From Oceanobacter mangrovi (GTDB lineage Bacteria > Pseudomonadota > Gammaproteobacteria > Pseudomonadales > Oceanobacteraceae), in assembly GCF_019740315.1 (NCBI RefSeq), contig NZ_JAHXZR010000001.1:1-64000 (forward strand): a stretch of DNA of 64,000 nucleotides, in the 5' to 3' direction. The stretch's first letter is position 1. Every line of letters begins with the position of its first letter. A program made the translations under genes and the position numbers. Below the pieces are notes generated by a model. The model saw nothing but the letters and a program-made list of their open reading frames with translations, had not been told where the DNA came from and ran no database searches. Shown here piece after piece: positions 7,610 through 17,044 of the stretch.

Positions 7610-9367
7610 TTGTCGTTCAAACTCAGGTTCCAGCATGGCCTGCAACAGCTGGTGCTATCCGATAATCAACTGGGTCTGGCGTTACTGGCATTGGCTGCCG
7701 GTATTGCTGCGGCGCTGATGATCACCCTGTTCCGGCTGGCGATTGAATGGCCGCTGGAAATCCTCTTGCCGATGAGCAGCGCCGACGACTACGAAGCCCT
7801 GACGCAGTGGTTCCGTGCCGGTCTGTTGGTAGCCGGTGGAGCACTGCTGATCCTGATATTCCAGCCCCTGAAACCAGAGCAACGCAGTGTTGGCGTGACC
7901 CATGTGCTGATCCGCATGGAACGCCATCAGGGCTATCTGCCATTCACTAACATCCTGCTGCAATGGCTGGCGGCGGCAGTGGCCTTGCTGAGTGGCCACA
8001 GTGTTGGCCGTGAAGGCCCGGCGATTCACCTGGGTGCCGGTGCTGCCAGCCAGCTCGGTGTAACGGCCGGGGTGGCCCATCACCGCTTGCGGATTCTCGC
8101 CGGCGCCGGGGTTGCCAGCGCTATCGCCGCTTCCTTCAACACGCCGATGGCGGGCGTGATCTTTGCCATGGAAGTGGTGTTGCTGGAATACAACCTGCGC
8201 GGCTTTATTCCTATTATTCTGGCTTCGGTGGCTGGTGCCGTAATCAGCCAGGCGGTGTTTGGTTCAGCCACCGCCTTTGACGTGCCACCGCTGGCAATGG
8301 CATCGCTGTGGGAATTGCCCTATGTGATTGCTCTCGGGCTGGCCTGTGGTTTGTTGGCGGCCGGTTTTATCCTGTTGATGAAACGCTTCCAGCGCATTGG
8401 CAAATGGCCGCTGGCAGCCCGGTGGGGCGGTTTGACACTGGCCACCGCTGCCATTTCCTGGTGGGTGCCCGGTGTGATGGGCATTGGCTACGACACGGTT
8501 AACGAAGCGCTGGTGGGTCATGTCAGCCTGGGGCTGTTTATCGGCCTGTTACTCGGCAAGGTGGTACTGGCTGCCTGGGCCGCCGGGGTCGGTTTTCCCG
8601 CCGGACTGATTGGCCCAACGCTGTTTATGGGCGCCATGGTCGGAGCGATTATGGGACGGCTGTCGAACATCTGGTTGCCCGATTATCCGGCCGAAACCGG
8701 TTTCTACGTCATGCTAGGCATGGGCGCCATGATGGGCGCTGTATTGCGGGCACCGCTGGCGGCGTTGGTCGCCCTGCTGGAACTGACCGGCAACCCCAAT
8801 ATCATTATGCCGAGCATGCTGGCGATTGTGATCGCCACGCTGGTCGCCAGCGAAATATTCAAACAGCCGTCGATTTTCCGGGCCCAGCTGGGCCAGAACG
8901 ATCTCTATCAAACGCCACACCCGGTACAGCAAATGCTGCTCAGCACCTGGGTAGCGGAAGCGTTGACCCGCTCAGTCGCCACCACCGACAAACAGATATC
9001 CCTCAATGGCGCCCGCGAGTTGATTGAGCAACACGTTGACTGGCTGTTGATCGAATCCGAACAGCTGATCCTGTCGGCAGCGGCCTTGTCAGAAGCCATC
9101 CAGTTAATTGATGCCAGTGACGACAGCCATCCAGAAACCCGGATTGACCTGCTGAAGATTCCCGGCGAACGCCATTCTGTGCGCGCCATTACGCTCAGAT
9201 CCAACCTTCAGCACGCTCTCGAACGCATGCAAGCCAATGACTTGGAATGGCTGGCAGTGTATCGTCGCGAGCCGGACGCACGTAAAGGCCAGGGCCCTTG
9301 TCTCGGGCTGGTCTCCAACGCCATGATCGAACGCCACTATCGTTATCGGCCGCAGGTTATCCGCTAG
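7610..9367 (+). CDS. ClC-family chloride channel or transporter with C-terminal CBS-like region
   Basis: Integral membrane anion channel of about 585 residues with a ClC core (to about residue 425) and a soluble C-terminal part of about 150 residues in the position of a CBS pair. The gating-glutamate motif GREGP and the pore motif GVGFPAGLIGP are intact. The selectivity motif GSGIP of CLC-ec1 is replaced by RSVGV. The site of the proton glutamate (Glu203 in CLC-ec1) reads Val in FAMEVV, as in channel-type ClCs. A TTG start at 7610 with GGGGAG upstream is chosen; the ATG at 7538 adds 24 residues that look untranslated. It is divergent from argC and followed by hemJ. Confidence 0.88.
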   Translation: MSFKLRFQHGLQQLVLSDNQLGLALLALAAGIAAALMITLFRLAIEWPLEILLPMSSADDYEALTQWFRAGLLVAGGALLILIFQPLKPEQRSVGVTHVLIRMERHQGYLPFTNILLQWLAAAVALLSGHSVGREGPAIHLGAGAASQLGVTAGVAHHRLRILAGAGVASAIAASFNTPMAGVIFAMEVVLLEYNLRGFIPIILASVAGAVISQAVFGSATAFDVPPLAMASLWELPYVIALGLACGLLAAGFILLMKRFQRIGKWPLAARWGGLTLATAAISWWVPGVMGIGYDTVNEALVGHVSLGLFIGLLLGKVVLAAWAAGVGFPAGLIGPTLFMGAMVGAIMGRLSNIWLPDYPAETGFYVMLGMGAMMGAVLRAPLAALVALLELTGNPNIIMPSMLAIVIATLVASEIFKQPSIFRAQLGQNDLYQTPHPVQQMLLSTWVAEALTRSVATTDKQISLNGARELIEQHVDWLLIESEQLILSAAALSEAIQLIDASDDSHPETRIDLLKIPGERHSVRAITLRSNLQHALERMQANDLEWLAVYRREPDARKGQGPCLGLVSNAMIERHYRYRPQVIR

Positions 9368-9391
9368 CCGTTTACAGCACAGGACCAACAC

Positions 9392-9814
9392 ATGCTTTGG
9401 GTTAAAGCCTTCCACATCATTGCCGTAATCACCTGGTTCGCCGGTATTTTCTATCTGCCACGGCTATACGTTTATCACGCCATGGCAGACGACCAGGCTT
9501 CCCGCGAACGTTTCAAGATTATGGAGCGCAAACTCTACCGCGGCATTATGTGGCCAGCCATGATGGTGGTGATCGCTCTGGGTCTTTGGCTGATCAGCTT
9601 TAACCCGGACTACTACCTGAAATCCGGCTGGATGCACGCCAAGCTGACGCTGGTTGCCCTGCTGGTTGGCTATCACCTGTACTGCGGCAAACTGAACCGC
9701 CAGTTCAAGGATGATCAAAACAGCCACAGCCATGTCTGGTTCCGCTGGTTCAACGAAGTGCCGGTCTTTATTCTGATCGGCGTCGTGATCCTGGTGGTGG
9801 TACGACCGTTCTGA
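9392..9814 (+). CDS. hemJ: Protoporphyrinogen IX oxidase HemJ
   Basis: A 140-residue, four-helix membrane protein of the HemJ/UPF0093 family, which oxidises protoporphyrinogen IX in bacteria lacking HemG/HemY. It shows the family N-terminus [24 protein letters not shown] with the conserved His in AFHII, the [14 protein letters not shown] stretch, WMHAKL, and the C-terminal [12 protein letters not shown]. An AGGA ribosome site precedes the ATG. It lies just ahead of hemL, so two haem-pathway genes are grouped. Confidence 0.95.
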   Translation: MLWVKAFHIIAVITWFAGIFYLPRLYVYHAMADDQASRERFKIMERKLYRGIMWPAMMVVIALGLWLISFNPDYYLKSGWMHAKLTLVALLVGYHLYCGKLNRQFKDDQNSHSHVWFRWFNEVPVFILIGVVILVVVRPF

Positions 9815-9896
9815 GCAGTCAGGCGCCAGACACATGTTTTTGACCGCTGCGTTACCGCACGCTGCGGAGACAAATAGATTCACAAGAGAGAACCCG

Positions 9897-11192
9897 ATGA
9901 GCTACGACATTTCCAAATCCCAGGCCCTGTTTGAAACCGCCCAGCAACACATTCCCGGCGGTGTAAACTCACCGGTTCGTGCCTTCAAGGGCGTCGGTGG
10001 TACACCGATCTTCTTCGAACGCGCGACCGGAGCCCACGTATTTGATGTTGATGGCAACCGTTATGTCGATTACGTCGGTTCCTGGGGTCCGATGATTCTG
10101 GGCCACAGCGCCCCGGAAATTCTCGACGCCATCCGTGATCGTATGGAGCTGGGCCTGAGCTTTGGCGCGCCAACCGCGATCGAAGGCGACATGGCTGACG
10201 AAGTCTGCAAACTGATCCCGTCGATGGACATGGTGCGGATGGTGAACTCCGGGACTGAAGCCACCATGAGTGCGATTCGTCTGGCCCGTGGTTATACCGG
10301 CCGTGACAAGATGGTGAAATTCGAAGGTTGTTACCACGGTCACTCCGACTCCCTGCTGGTTAAAGCCGGTTCCGGCATGATGACCCTGGGGGTACCGACC
10401 TCTCCAGGCGTTCCGGCCAGTGTCGCCGAACACACTATCACCCTGAACTACAACGACCTCGACAACGTGCGCGAATGTTTCGCCCAGATCGGCGACCAGA
10501 TTGCCTGCGTGATCGTCGAGCCGGTGGCTGGCAACATGAACTGCATTCCGCCAACCAAATCCTTCCTGCAGGGTCTGCGCGAGCTGTGTGACGTCCACGG
10601 CATCGTACTGATTTTCGATGAAGTGATGAGTGGCTTCCGCGTCGCGCTGGGCGGTGCCCAGGCGTATTACGACATCGTTCCGGACATGACCTGTCTGGGC
10701 AAGGTGATCGGTGGTGGCCTGCCAGTCGGTGCCTTCGGCGGCAAGCGTGCCATCATGGAGCACCTGGCGCCACTGGGCCCTGTATATCAGGCCGGTACCC
10801 TGTCTGGTAACCCGCTGGCGATGGCCGCAGGTCTGGCAATGCTGAAAGAAATCCAGCGCGACGGTGTTTACGAACAGCTGACCGCCCGGGTTGATCAGAT
10901 GATGGCTGGCTTCAAGGCCGCCGCCGACAAACACGGTGTGCCGTTCACCTACAACAAGGCCGGTTCCATGTTCGGCATTTTCTTCACCGAACTCGACAAG
11001 GTCGAAAACTTCCGCCAGGTCGCAGACCAGTGTGACGCCGCCCGCTTTGGCAAATTCTTCCACGGCATGCTGGAGCAAGGTGTTTACCTGGCACCATCCG
11101 CGTTTGAAGCAGGCTTTATGTCGCTGGCACACACGGAAGAAGATATCGACTTCACCATCGCGGCAGCCGATCTGGTGATGGCGACGCTCTGA
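9897..11192 (+). CDS. hemL: Glutamate-1-semialdehyde 2,1-aminomutase
   Basis: PLP enzyme that converts glutamate-1-semialdehyde to 5-aminolevulinate, the entry to tetrapyrroles by the C5 pathway. The 431-residue protein has the family start [21 protein letters not shown], the [16 protein letters not shown] motif, FDEVMSGFR and the Schiff-base Lys269 in [16 protein letters not shown]. The ATG at 9897 follows an AGAGAG ribosome site; the frame can be extended to 9834 but those 21 residues are not conserved in the family. It forms a haem unit with hemJ upstream. Confidence 0.97.
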   Translation: MSYDISKSQALFETAQQHIPGGVNSPVRAFKGVGGTPIFFERATGAHVFDVDGNRYVDYVGSWGPMILGHSAPEILDAIRDRMELGLSFGAPTAIEGDMADEVCKLIPSMDMVRMVNSGTEATMSAIRLARGYTGRDKMVKFEGCYHGHSDSLLVKAGSGMMTLGVPTSPGVPASVAEHTITLNYNDLDNVRECFAQIGDQIACVIVEPVAGNMNCIPPTKSFLQGLRELCDVHGIVLIFDEVMSGFRVALGGAQAYYDIVPDMTCLGKVIGGGLPVGAFGGKRAIMEHLAPLGPVYQAGTLSGNPLAMAAGLAMLKEIQRDGVYEQLTARVDQMMAGFKAAADKHGVPFTYNKAGSMFGIFFTELDKVENFRQVADQCDAARFGKFFHGMLEQGVYLAPSAFEAGFMSLAHTEEDIDFTIAAADLVMATL

Positions 11193-11221
11193 TAGCAAGT
11201 ACGGTGTAACGGAAAAACGAC

Positions 11222-11833
11222 ATGACAGAACTGCTGTTCGCCTGCGGGCTACTGATCAGCGCAGCGCTGATCAGCTGGCATAACCGCCCGGCAACCAAAG
11301 GCAACCAATGGCCTGGCAGTGCGGCCGGTCGTTTTGCCGCCGGTCTGATACTGCTCGGCACCGCCGTCAGTGAATTGCTGGCCGCCATGGCCAGTGGCGA
11401 AGCCGTCGAGGGTGGCCGCCTGATCATGACCCAGCTGGGTCTGTACGCGGCCTTGCCGATGCTGGTTTCGACCCAGCTGGCGGAGCGCTTTGGTTATCAC
11501 TGGACTCGCCAGATCTGGGGCCGGATTCTGCTTGGCTGGTGCGTAGTGTTTGAACTGGCGCGGCGGGCCAATGCGCTGGACAGTGTGCTGCTGGTAAGCC
11601 TGCTGGGCGGACTGCTGGTGATCGCACTGGCATGGTGGCGGCCGGTTGCTCAGGCTCTGAAGACCAAAGAGCTGTTGCTGCAACGCTTGCTGCCAGGTTT
11701 GATCTGGTTGGCGCTGATTGCCCTGCTGCAACTGCAGCCAGCTTTTAGCCCGCTGGCACTGCTGTTTGCCGCCACCATTGCCCTGTACATAAGTCAGCCG
11801 GAATCTTATCGAATCGCGCTATCGAGCCGATAA
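11222..11833 (+). CDS. Hypothetical multi-helix membrane protein
   Basis: A 203-residue, strongly hydrophobic protein with about five or six predicted membrane helices (roughly 3-18, 37-60, 68-85, 100-115, 120-138, 157-190). I do not recognise a family. It follows hemL by 29 bp in the same direction and may be co-transcribed with it. Codon use and base composition are like the neighbours, so it is likely a resident gene. Confidence 0.7.
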   Translation: MTELLFACGLLISAALISWHNRPATKGNQWPGSAAGRFAAGLILLGTAVSELLAAMASGEAVEGGRLIMTQLGLYAALPMLVSTQLAERFGYHWTRQIWGRILLGWCVVFELARRANALDSVLLVSLLGGLLVIALAWWRPVAQALKTKELLLQRLLPGLIWLALIALLQLQPAFSPLALLFAATIALYISQPESYRIALSSR

Positions 11834-11888
11834 CCCCTGCCTATACTGGTGGACAAAGCGAGCAATTCTGACCGAGGAGTCAAGCGCT

Positions 11889-13400
11889 ATGTCCACCGGT
11901 GCCGACCTTCACTATCGCCAGGCCGACCGTTTTTTTGCGGTTTGCTGTGGTGCCCTGTTTATCGTATCCCTGCTGTTGGCCAACTGGTACGACAGCTGGA
12001 CCGCCGCGCTGGTGATCGGCTTACCCAGTGTGCTGGTCCCTGTGATAATTGGCCAGCTGGCGCCTGCCAGCAAACTGGCACGCTCAACCTATGCTGCCGC
12101 GCTGATGGTGTTCGCCGCCCTGCATATCCATCAGGCCCATGGTCTGATCGAGATTCACTTTGGCATTTTTGTCTCGCTGGCGTTACTGATGACCTACCGC
12201 GACAGCCTGCCGATTATTGTTGCGGCAGTCGTGATTGCCGTTCATCACCTGGCCTTTAACCTGCTGCAGGAAGCGGGTAACCCGGTCTGGGTATTTCCGG
12301 ATAGCAGTACCAGCCTGGGACTGAGCGGCTTCCAGCTGGTCATGCTGCATGCGCTGTTTGTGGTGGTTGAAGCCGGTGCACTGGTATTCCTGACCGAGCG
12401 CAACCGGATCAGTTTCCAGCAAGGGCTGGAGCTGTCGCATATTGGCAGCCAGCTTGATCACAACGGTCGGATTAATCTGGATATCCGCAGTAGCCAAAGC
12501 CGCCATGAAATTACCCGCCAGTTCATGGAATTCTTCGAGGAGGTCAATGAACTGGTCAACAAGGCCGACATTCTTTCCGAAACCAGCAAGGACTCCGGCC
12601 ACCGTCTGGCCCGACTGTCGTCGCAGGTCGCCGAAGGCACCCGTAACCAGCAGCGGCAAACGGACCAGATCGCTACCGCCACCAACGAGCTGACCGTCTC
12701 GATGCAGGACATCAGCGCCCATGCCGAAGCAGCGGCAGCCGAATCACAACAGGCGCAATCGCTTTCCAATGATGGTGCCAAAGTGATTGCCAGCGCCACC
12801 GACAGCATTCACAAACTGGCTGACAGCATGAGCAAGGCCCACGATGTGATCATGAATCTGGACCGCGAAACCGGCAACATTGGTTCTGTGCTGGCGGTGA
12901 TTCAGTCAATCGCCGAACAGACCAACTTGCTGGCCCTCAACGCCGCTATTGAAGCGGCGCGGGCTGGAGAGCAGGGACGAGGCTTTGCCGTGGTGGCAGA
13001 TGAAGTCCGCACACTGGCATCACGTACCCAGGAAAGTACCGAAGAGATTCGCCGCATGATCGAACGGTTGCAGAAAGGCTCGGCCGAAGCCGTCGCCACC
13101 ATGCAGGCCAGTCAGACCGGCGTCCAAAGCAGTGTTGAACAGATCAGCCGTACCCGCGAACAGCTCGACAGTGTCAGCAACCACGTCGCCAATATTCACC
13201 TCACCAGCCAGCAGATCGCGCGCGCGATCAGCGAACAGAGCATGGCGATCAGTGAAGTCAGCAAGAATCTGGAGGCTATTCGGGCGGTCAGTGAAGACGC
13301 TGCCCAACAGAGTAATGAATCCAGCGAACTGGCCGGTAGCGTCAGTCACGCATCAACCGAATTGCACGGTTTGCTGGCTCACTTTCACACCCGTCAGTGA
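11889..13400 (+). CDS. Methyl-accepting chemotaxis protein with six-helix sensor region
   Basis: A 503-residue chemoreceptor. The N-terminal 190 residues form a compact membrane domain of about six helices rather than the usual periplasmic sensor, with several histidines ([16 protein letters not shown] and VIAVHHLAF). The cytoplasmic signalling domain carries the hairpin tip [20 protein letters not shown] and then [15 protein letters not shown] at about residues 340-380, which contacts CheA and CheW. No HAMP domain is obvious. A GAGGAG ribosome site precedes the ATG. The ligand is unknown; metal or haem binding by the histidines is only a guess. The two-component pair downstream is convergent and need not be related. 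Confidence 0.92.
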   Translation: MSTGADLHYRQADRFFAVCCGALFIVSLLLANWYDSWTAALVIGLPSVLVPVIIGQLAPASKLARSTYAAALMVFAALHIHQAHGLIEIHFGIFVSLALLMTYRDSLPIIVAAVVIAVHHLAFNLLQEAGNPVWVFPDSSTSLGLSGFQLVMLHALFVVVEAGALVFLTERNRISFQQGLELSHIGSQLDHNGRINLDIRSSQSRHEITRQFMEFFEEVNELVNKADILSETSKDSGHRLARLSSQVAEGTRNQQRQTDQIATATNELTVSMQDISAHAEAAAAESQQAQSLSNDGAKVIASATDSIHKLADSMSKAHDVIMNLDRETGNIGSVLAVIQSIAEQTNLLALNAAIEAARAGEQGRGFAVVADEVRTLASRTQESTEEIRRMIERLQKGSAEAVATMQASQTGVQSSVEQISRTREQLDSVSNHVANIHLTSQQIARAISEQSMAISEVSKNLEAIRAVSEDAAQQSNESSELAGSVSHASTELHGLLAHFHTRQ

Positions 13401-13413
13401 GCTGTAAGAGCGT

Positions 13414-14127
13414 TTACCAGCTGACGTCGACCGTCAGCATATAACCCATACCATAGATGGTTTTGACGATGCGGGGAGACTTGGGGTCTTCCTCAATTTT
13501 CTTGCGGATACGCGACATCCGCACGTCGATGCTGCGGTCAAAACCATCGTCTTTGCCTGCCATCAGCGCCTCGCGACTGAGAATCTGCCGGGGTCGTAAC
13601 AGCAGCTGTTGCAACAGCTTGGCTTCGCCCGGGCTCAGCTCCAGCTGACGACCATCGTCATGCTGTAGCTGCAGGGTCGCCATATCAAACTGCCAGTCAG
13701 CAAAATGTGCCACCCTCGGGCTGTCATCATCGGCCACCAGCCGCACCGCTTCCGGCCGTTGTACCCGCCGCAGGATACTGTTGGTACGAGCTACCAGCTC
13801 ACGCGGATCAAAGGGTTTGCTGAGGTAATCATCGGCTCCGAGCTCCAGCCCTAACACCCGATCAGGCAAGCTGTCACGGCCAGACAGAATCATCACCCCG
13901 ATGTCCTGCCGGTCGGTCAGATCCCGTACCAGTCCAAGGCCGTCCATATCCGGTAACCCGAGATCGATGATACACATGTCCGGTGCCCGGCTTTGCAACG
14001 CCGCCACCAGCTGACTGCCGGAACGAAAGGCCTGTACCCGGTGGCTGTAACGCTGCAGCTCCCGGCACACCAACTGGGCTATATCGGCGTCATCCTCGAC
14101 TACATAGATCAACGCTGGGCCTTTCAT
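13414..14127 (-). CDS. OmpR-family response regulator
   Basis: A 237-residue DNA-binding response regulator. The receiver domain (1-120) shows the acidic pair EDD (11-13), phospho-acceptor Asp55 in CIIDLGLPDMDG, the conserved Ser/Thr position in ILSGR and Lys in LSKPFDP. The C-terminal winged-helix domain has the family end RIVKTIYGMGYML. It lies 35 bp after the hybrid kinase gene on the same strand and is presumably its partner. Target genes are not evident. Confidence 0.93.
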   Translation of the reverse strand: MKGPALIYVVEDDADIAQLVCRELQRYSHRVQAFRSGSQLVAALQSRAPDMCIIDLGLPDMDGLGLVRDLTDRQDIGVMILSGRDSLPDRVLGLELGADDYLSKPFDPRELVARTNSILRRVQRPEAVRLVADDDSPRVAHFADWQFDMATLQLQHDDGRQLELSPGEAKLLQQLLLRPRQILSREALMAGKDDGFDRSIDVRMSRIRKKIEEDPKSPRIVKTIYGMGYMLTVDVSW

Positions 14128-14162
14128 ATCGACATCTCCGGTCCTGATAATATTGTTATCGG

Positions 14163-16736
14163 TTATTGATTGCTTTCCATTGCCTGGTTGGCCTGCCGCA
14201 GGGCCTGCGCCAGTTGCTGGCGGTCAAACGGTTTGCGCAGCAGTGGCCAGCCAACAACCCCGGAGTTGTCAGCATCTTCGTCGGCGCCGAAAGCATAACC
14301 GCTCACCAGCAGAATCAATAGTCCGGGCATTTGCTGGCGCAAGCGCTGGGCCAGTTCTATGCCCTTGATATCACCGGGCATCATCACGTCCGACACCACA
14401 CCAGCCAGCTCACTGCCACTCTGCCGCAGGGTTTCTGCCAACTGTAAGGCTTCCTCGGCGTCTGACGCCTCCAGTACGTGAATATCCAATGCCGACAATT
14501 GCTGGCGCACTACTTCCCGCACATCCGGATCATCATCCACCAACAGGAACAGCTGACCGGCAAACTCATGGCTTGCCGAAGTCACAGCCGTATCGCGATG
14601 GCTTTCAACCACGGCTGCCGGGTCAGTCATCGCACACACCGGCAATAGCAGCACCACCGCGGCACCACCGCCAGTCTGATTGGCCAGTGCCAGATAACCA
14701 CCGGACTGCTTCACAAAACCAAACACCATCGACAACCCCAGACCGGAATTCAGCTGGCCCGGTTTGGTGGTGAAAAAAGGCTCAAAGGCTTTCGCCAAAG
14801 CCTCATCACTGAAACCATCGCCGGTGTCGCGACACTCAATCAGCAGGTAACGACCGTCTGGTACGGTTTCGTCAAACGCCAGCGACTGCAGCAGCGGTTC
14901 TGTCTCGGCCGTCGGCAGCTGGGCGGGCCAGTCGATGACCCCGGCACTCAGCTTCAGTAAACCACCGTTGGGCATGGCATCACGGGCATTCAACCCCAGA
15001 TTGACCAACGCATTTTCCAGCAAGCCGGGGTCCAGCCGCGCCAAACAGCCCTGCAGCGAGGGATCCGGCTGATAACTGAGTTGATGCCGGCTGGTAAACG
15101 AACTGGACAGCAGCTCAACCGTTCCCTGCAACAGACTGTCGACCCGCACCGGCGCTGCCTGTAACGGCTGCTGGCGGGCAAAGGCTAACAGCCGGTGGGT
15201 AATATCGGCGCTGCGACGGGCCGCTCGTTCGGCTGGCGCCAACAGAGCATCCAGTTCCGGGTTATCCCCAAAACGCTCGCGGGCGATCACCAGATTACCC
15301 TGCACAATCGACAACAGATTGTTGAAATCATGCGCCAGGCCTCCGGCCAGCTGGCCCACCGCACTCATGCGCTGGGCCTGATTGTGGGACTCCAGCAACT
15401 GCTGGGTACGCTGACGCACTTCCGCATCCAGGGTGTCGATATTGTCTTCCAGCCGTTCAACCATGGCGTCAAAACCGGATGCCAGAATGCCGATTTCGTC
15501 ATCGCGCTGAATGCCGGTACGGGCCGACAGATCCCCACTGCGAACCCGCAAGGCAGTGCCCGCCAGCTGCTCTAACGGCCGTGCAATACGATTCACAAAA
15601 AAGTTGGAAATCAGCAGTGTCGCCAGCATGGTGATGGCCGCCAACACCATGATGCGGGTACTGAGCAGTTCGGAACTCGATTGCAGTTCATCGAGATACA
15701 CCGACGAACAGATATACCAGTCAAAACCGTCCATATAACGCACCAGCGACAGTTTTTCGTAGGCGTAATTGCCGGGATCATCGGGCTTGTCCCAGCGGTA
15801 ATGCAGCTCCTTGCCCGAGTCAGCCGCAGCAATCAATTCCTTGTAGATCGGCTGGCCGGTGAGCGGGTTTTCATGTCGAATAAACCGAATGCCGTCGAGG
15901 TTACCGTTGGGGTGAATCAGCATGTAGCCGGAGCTGTCGAACACGTACAAATAGCCGGTACGGGCAATATGAGTCTGCTGCAGCGCCTGCCGCAAATCCT
16001 GCAGTGCTTGCTGACGGCGCTGTTCAACCTGTTGTTCGAGATCTGACAGATACACGCCAGAGCCAATCACCAGCCCCCATTCAGGGAAATCCTTAACCCA
16101 GGAAACCTTGCTGTCGCTGCCACTGCTGGCCTGCAAGCGTGGCCAGCGATAACTGTAAAAACCGGAACCTTCGCGACGGGCCTGACCCACCAGCGTCTGC
16201 AGCGTGCTGATTTCAGTGTCACTGAGGGAGGCAGCATCACCAGCCTGACGATATTTCGGGTCCGGATGTGCCAGCACCCCGAGGTTGTAGTCCACCACCC
16301 AGATGTAGTCGTGATCATCAAAGCTGGAATTACGCAGGTATTCCATCGCGATCTGACGCCCCTCAGCGGCTGACAGGCCGCGCCGCATCGCTTCCTGAAC
16401 ATGCGATCGAATCAGCGACTCGGCCAGATCCACCGCCATTTGCAGACTGTCCTTGCGGTTTTCCAGTGCCTGCTGCCGATACTGCTCGACCCCGGCGTAC
16501 ATACGATTGGCAATTTCATAGGTGTTATTGAGGGCCAAACGAGCCGAATTGCGCTCAATTTCAAACACTTTCTGTTTGATCATCGGCACTGTGTAGGCGT
16601 AAACAAAGATAAATACCGCCACCAGAATGCCGCGAATCAGCAGCGATAACTGGCGCGACAGACGGCCTGGCCGCCGCAACCAACGCGTCGCGGAAAAAAA
16701 GGTGCCAACAGGTTGTTCTGCTTTGGTCTCAGGCAT
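14163..16736 (-). CDS. Hybrid sensor histidine kinase with double Cache sensor
   Basis: An 857-residue inner-membrane kinase. A membrane helix (about 31-55) is followed by a periplasmic region with two Cache-type units (about 60-240 and 240-355; both have the DYIWV/YLYVF and GSGVYL/CSSVYL patterns). A second helix (about 362-382), a HAMP domain (383-435), and a kinase core with His469 in LAGGLAHDFNNLL come next. The ATPase region has DTGDGFSDEAL and GLGLSMVFG. A C-terminal receiver has Asp783 in SDVMMPG. Cache units bind small molecules such as organic acids or amines, but the ligand cannot be read here. It is the first gene of a two-gene operon with the OmpR-type regulator. Confidence 0.92.
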   Translation of the reverse strand: MPETKAEQPVGTFFSATRWLRRPGRLSRQLSLLIRGILVAVFIFVYAYTVPMIKQKVFEIERNSARLALNNTYEIANRMYAGVEQYRQQALENRKDSLQMAVDLAESLIRSHVQEAMRRGLSAAEGRQIAMEYLRNSSFDDHDYIWVVDYNLGVLAHPDPKYRQAGDAASLSDTEISTLQTLVGQARREGSGFYSYRWPRLQASSGSDSKVSWVKDFPEWGLVIGSGVYLSDLEQQVEQRRQQALQDLRQALQQTHIARTGYLYVFDSSGYMLIHPNGNLDGIRFIRHENPLTGQPIYKELIAAADSGKELHYRWDKPDDPGNYAYEKLSLVRYMDGFDWYICSSVYLDELQSSSELLSTRIMVLAAITMLATLLISNFFVNRIARPLEQLAGTALRVRSGDLSARTGIQRDDEIGILASGFDAMVERLEDNIDTLDAEVRQRTQQLLESHNQAQRMSAVGQLAGGLAHDFNNLLSIVQGNLVIARERFGDNPELDALLAPAERAARRSADITHRLLAFARQQPLQAAPVRVDSLLQGTVELLSSSFTSRHQLSYQPDPSLQGCLARLDPGLLENALVNLGLNARDAMPNGGLLKLSAGVIDWPAQLPTAETEPLLQSLAFDETVPDGRYLLIECRDTGDGFSDEALAKAFEPFFTTKPGQLNSGLGLSMVFGFVKQSGGYLALANQTGGGAAVVLLLPVCAMTDPAAVVESHRDTAVTSASHEFAGQLFLLVDDDPDVREVVRQQLSALDIHVLEASDAEEALQLAETLRQSGSELAGVVSDVMMPGDIKGIELAQRLRQQMPGLLILLVSGYAFGADEDADNSGVVGWPLLRKPFDRQQLAQALRQANQAMESNQ

Positions 16737-17044
16737 CTCGGGCCACTGTAACAGTTCGATACATTTGCGAAAAAGTCGGGCAAAACTCTTTGCCTACTCT
16801 CTACTCATACGGAATTGTCGACCGCTGTCGACAACGACTCCGTAGTAATAACAATAACGACCCTGAGGCCGGGCGTATATGACCCACATTGGTAACCAGA
16901 GCTTTCCCGCGGAGCCATCCTGCGCTAGCTGCCTGCCAATCCCGCCGACCAGTTTTTCAACACAACTGGCCACCGGCCGGGGTAATTGCAGCGCAGTATC
17001 AGACTCCAATAGCACGCTCCAAGGACGTACCTGAGGGAAGCCCA

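Noticed and set aside
9969-11198. 409-codon leftward frame opposite hemL
   Set aside because: Shadow of a strongly conserved gene; composition His/Gln-rich as expected for antisense of GC-rich coding DNA.
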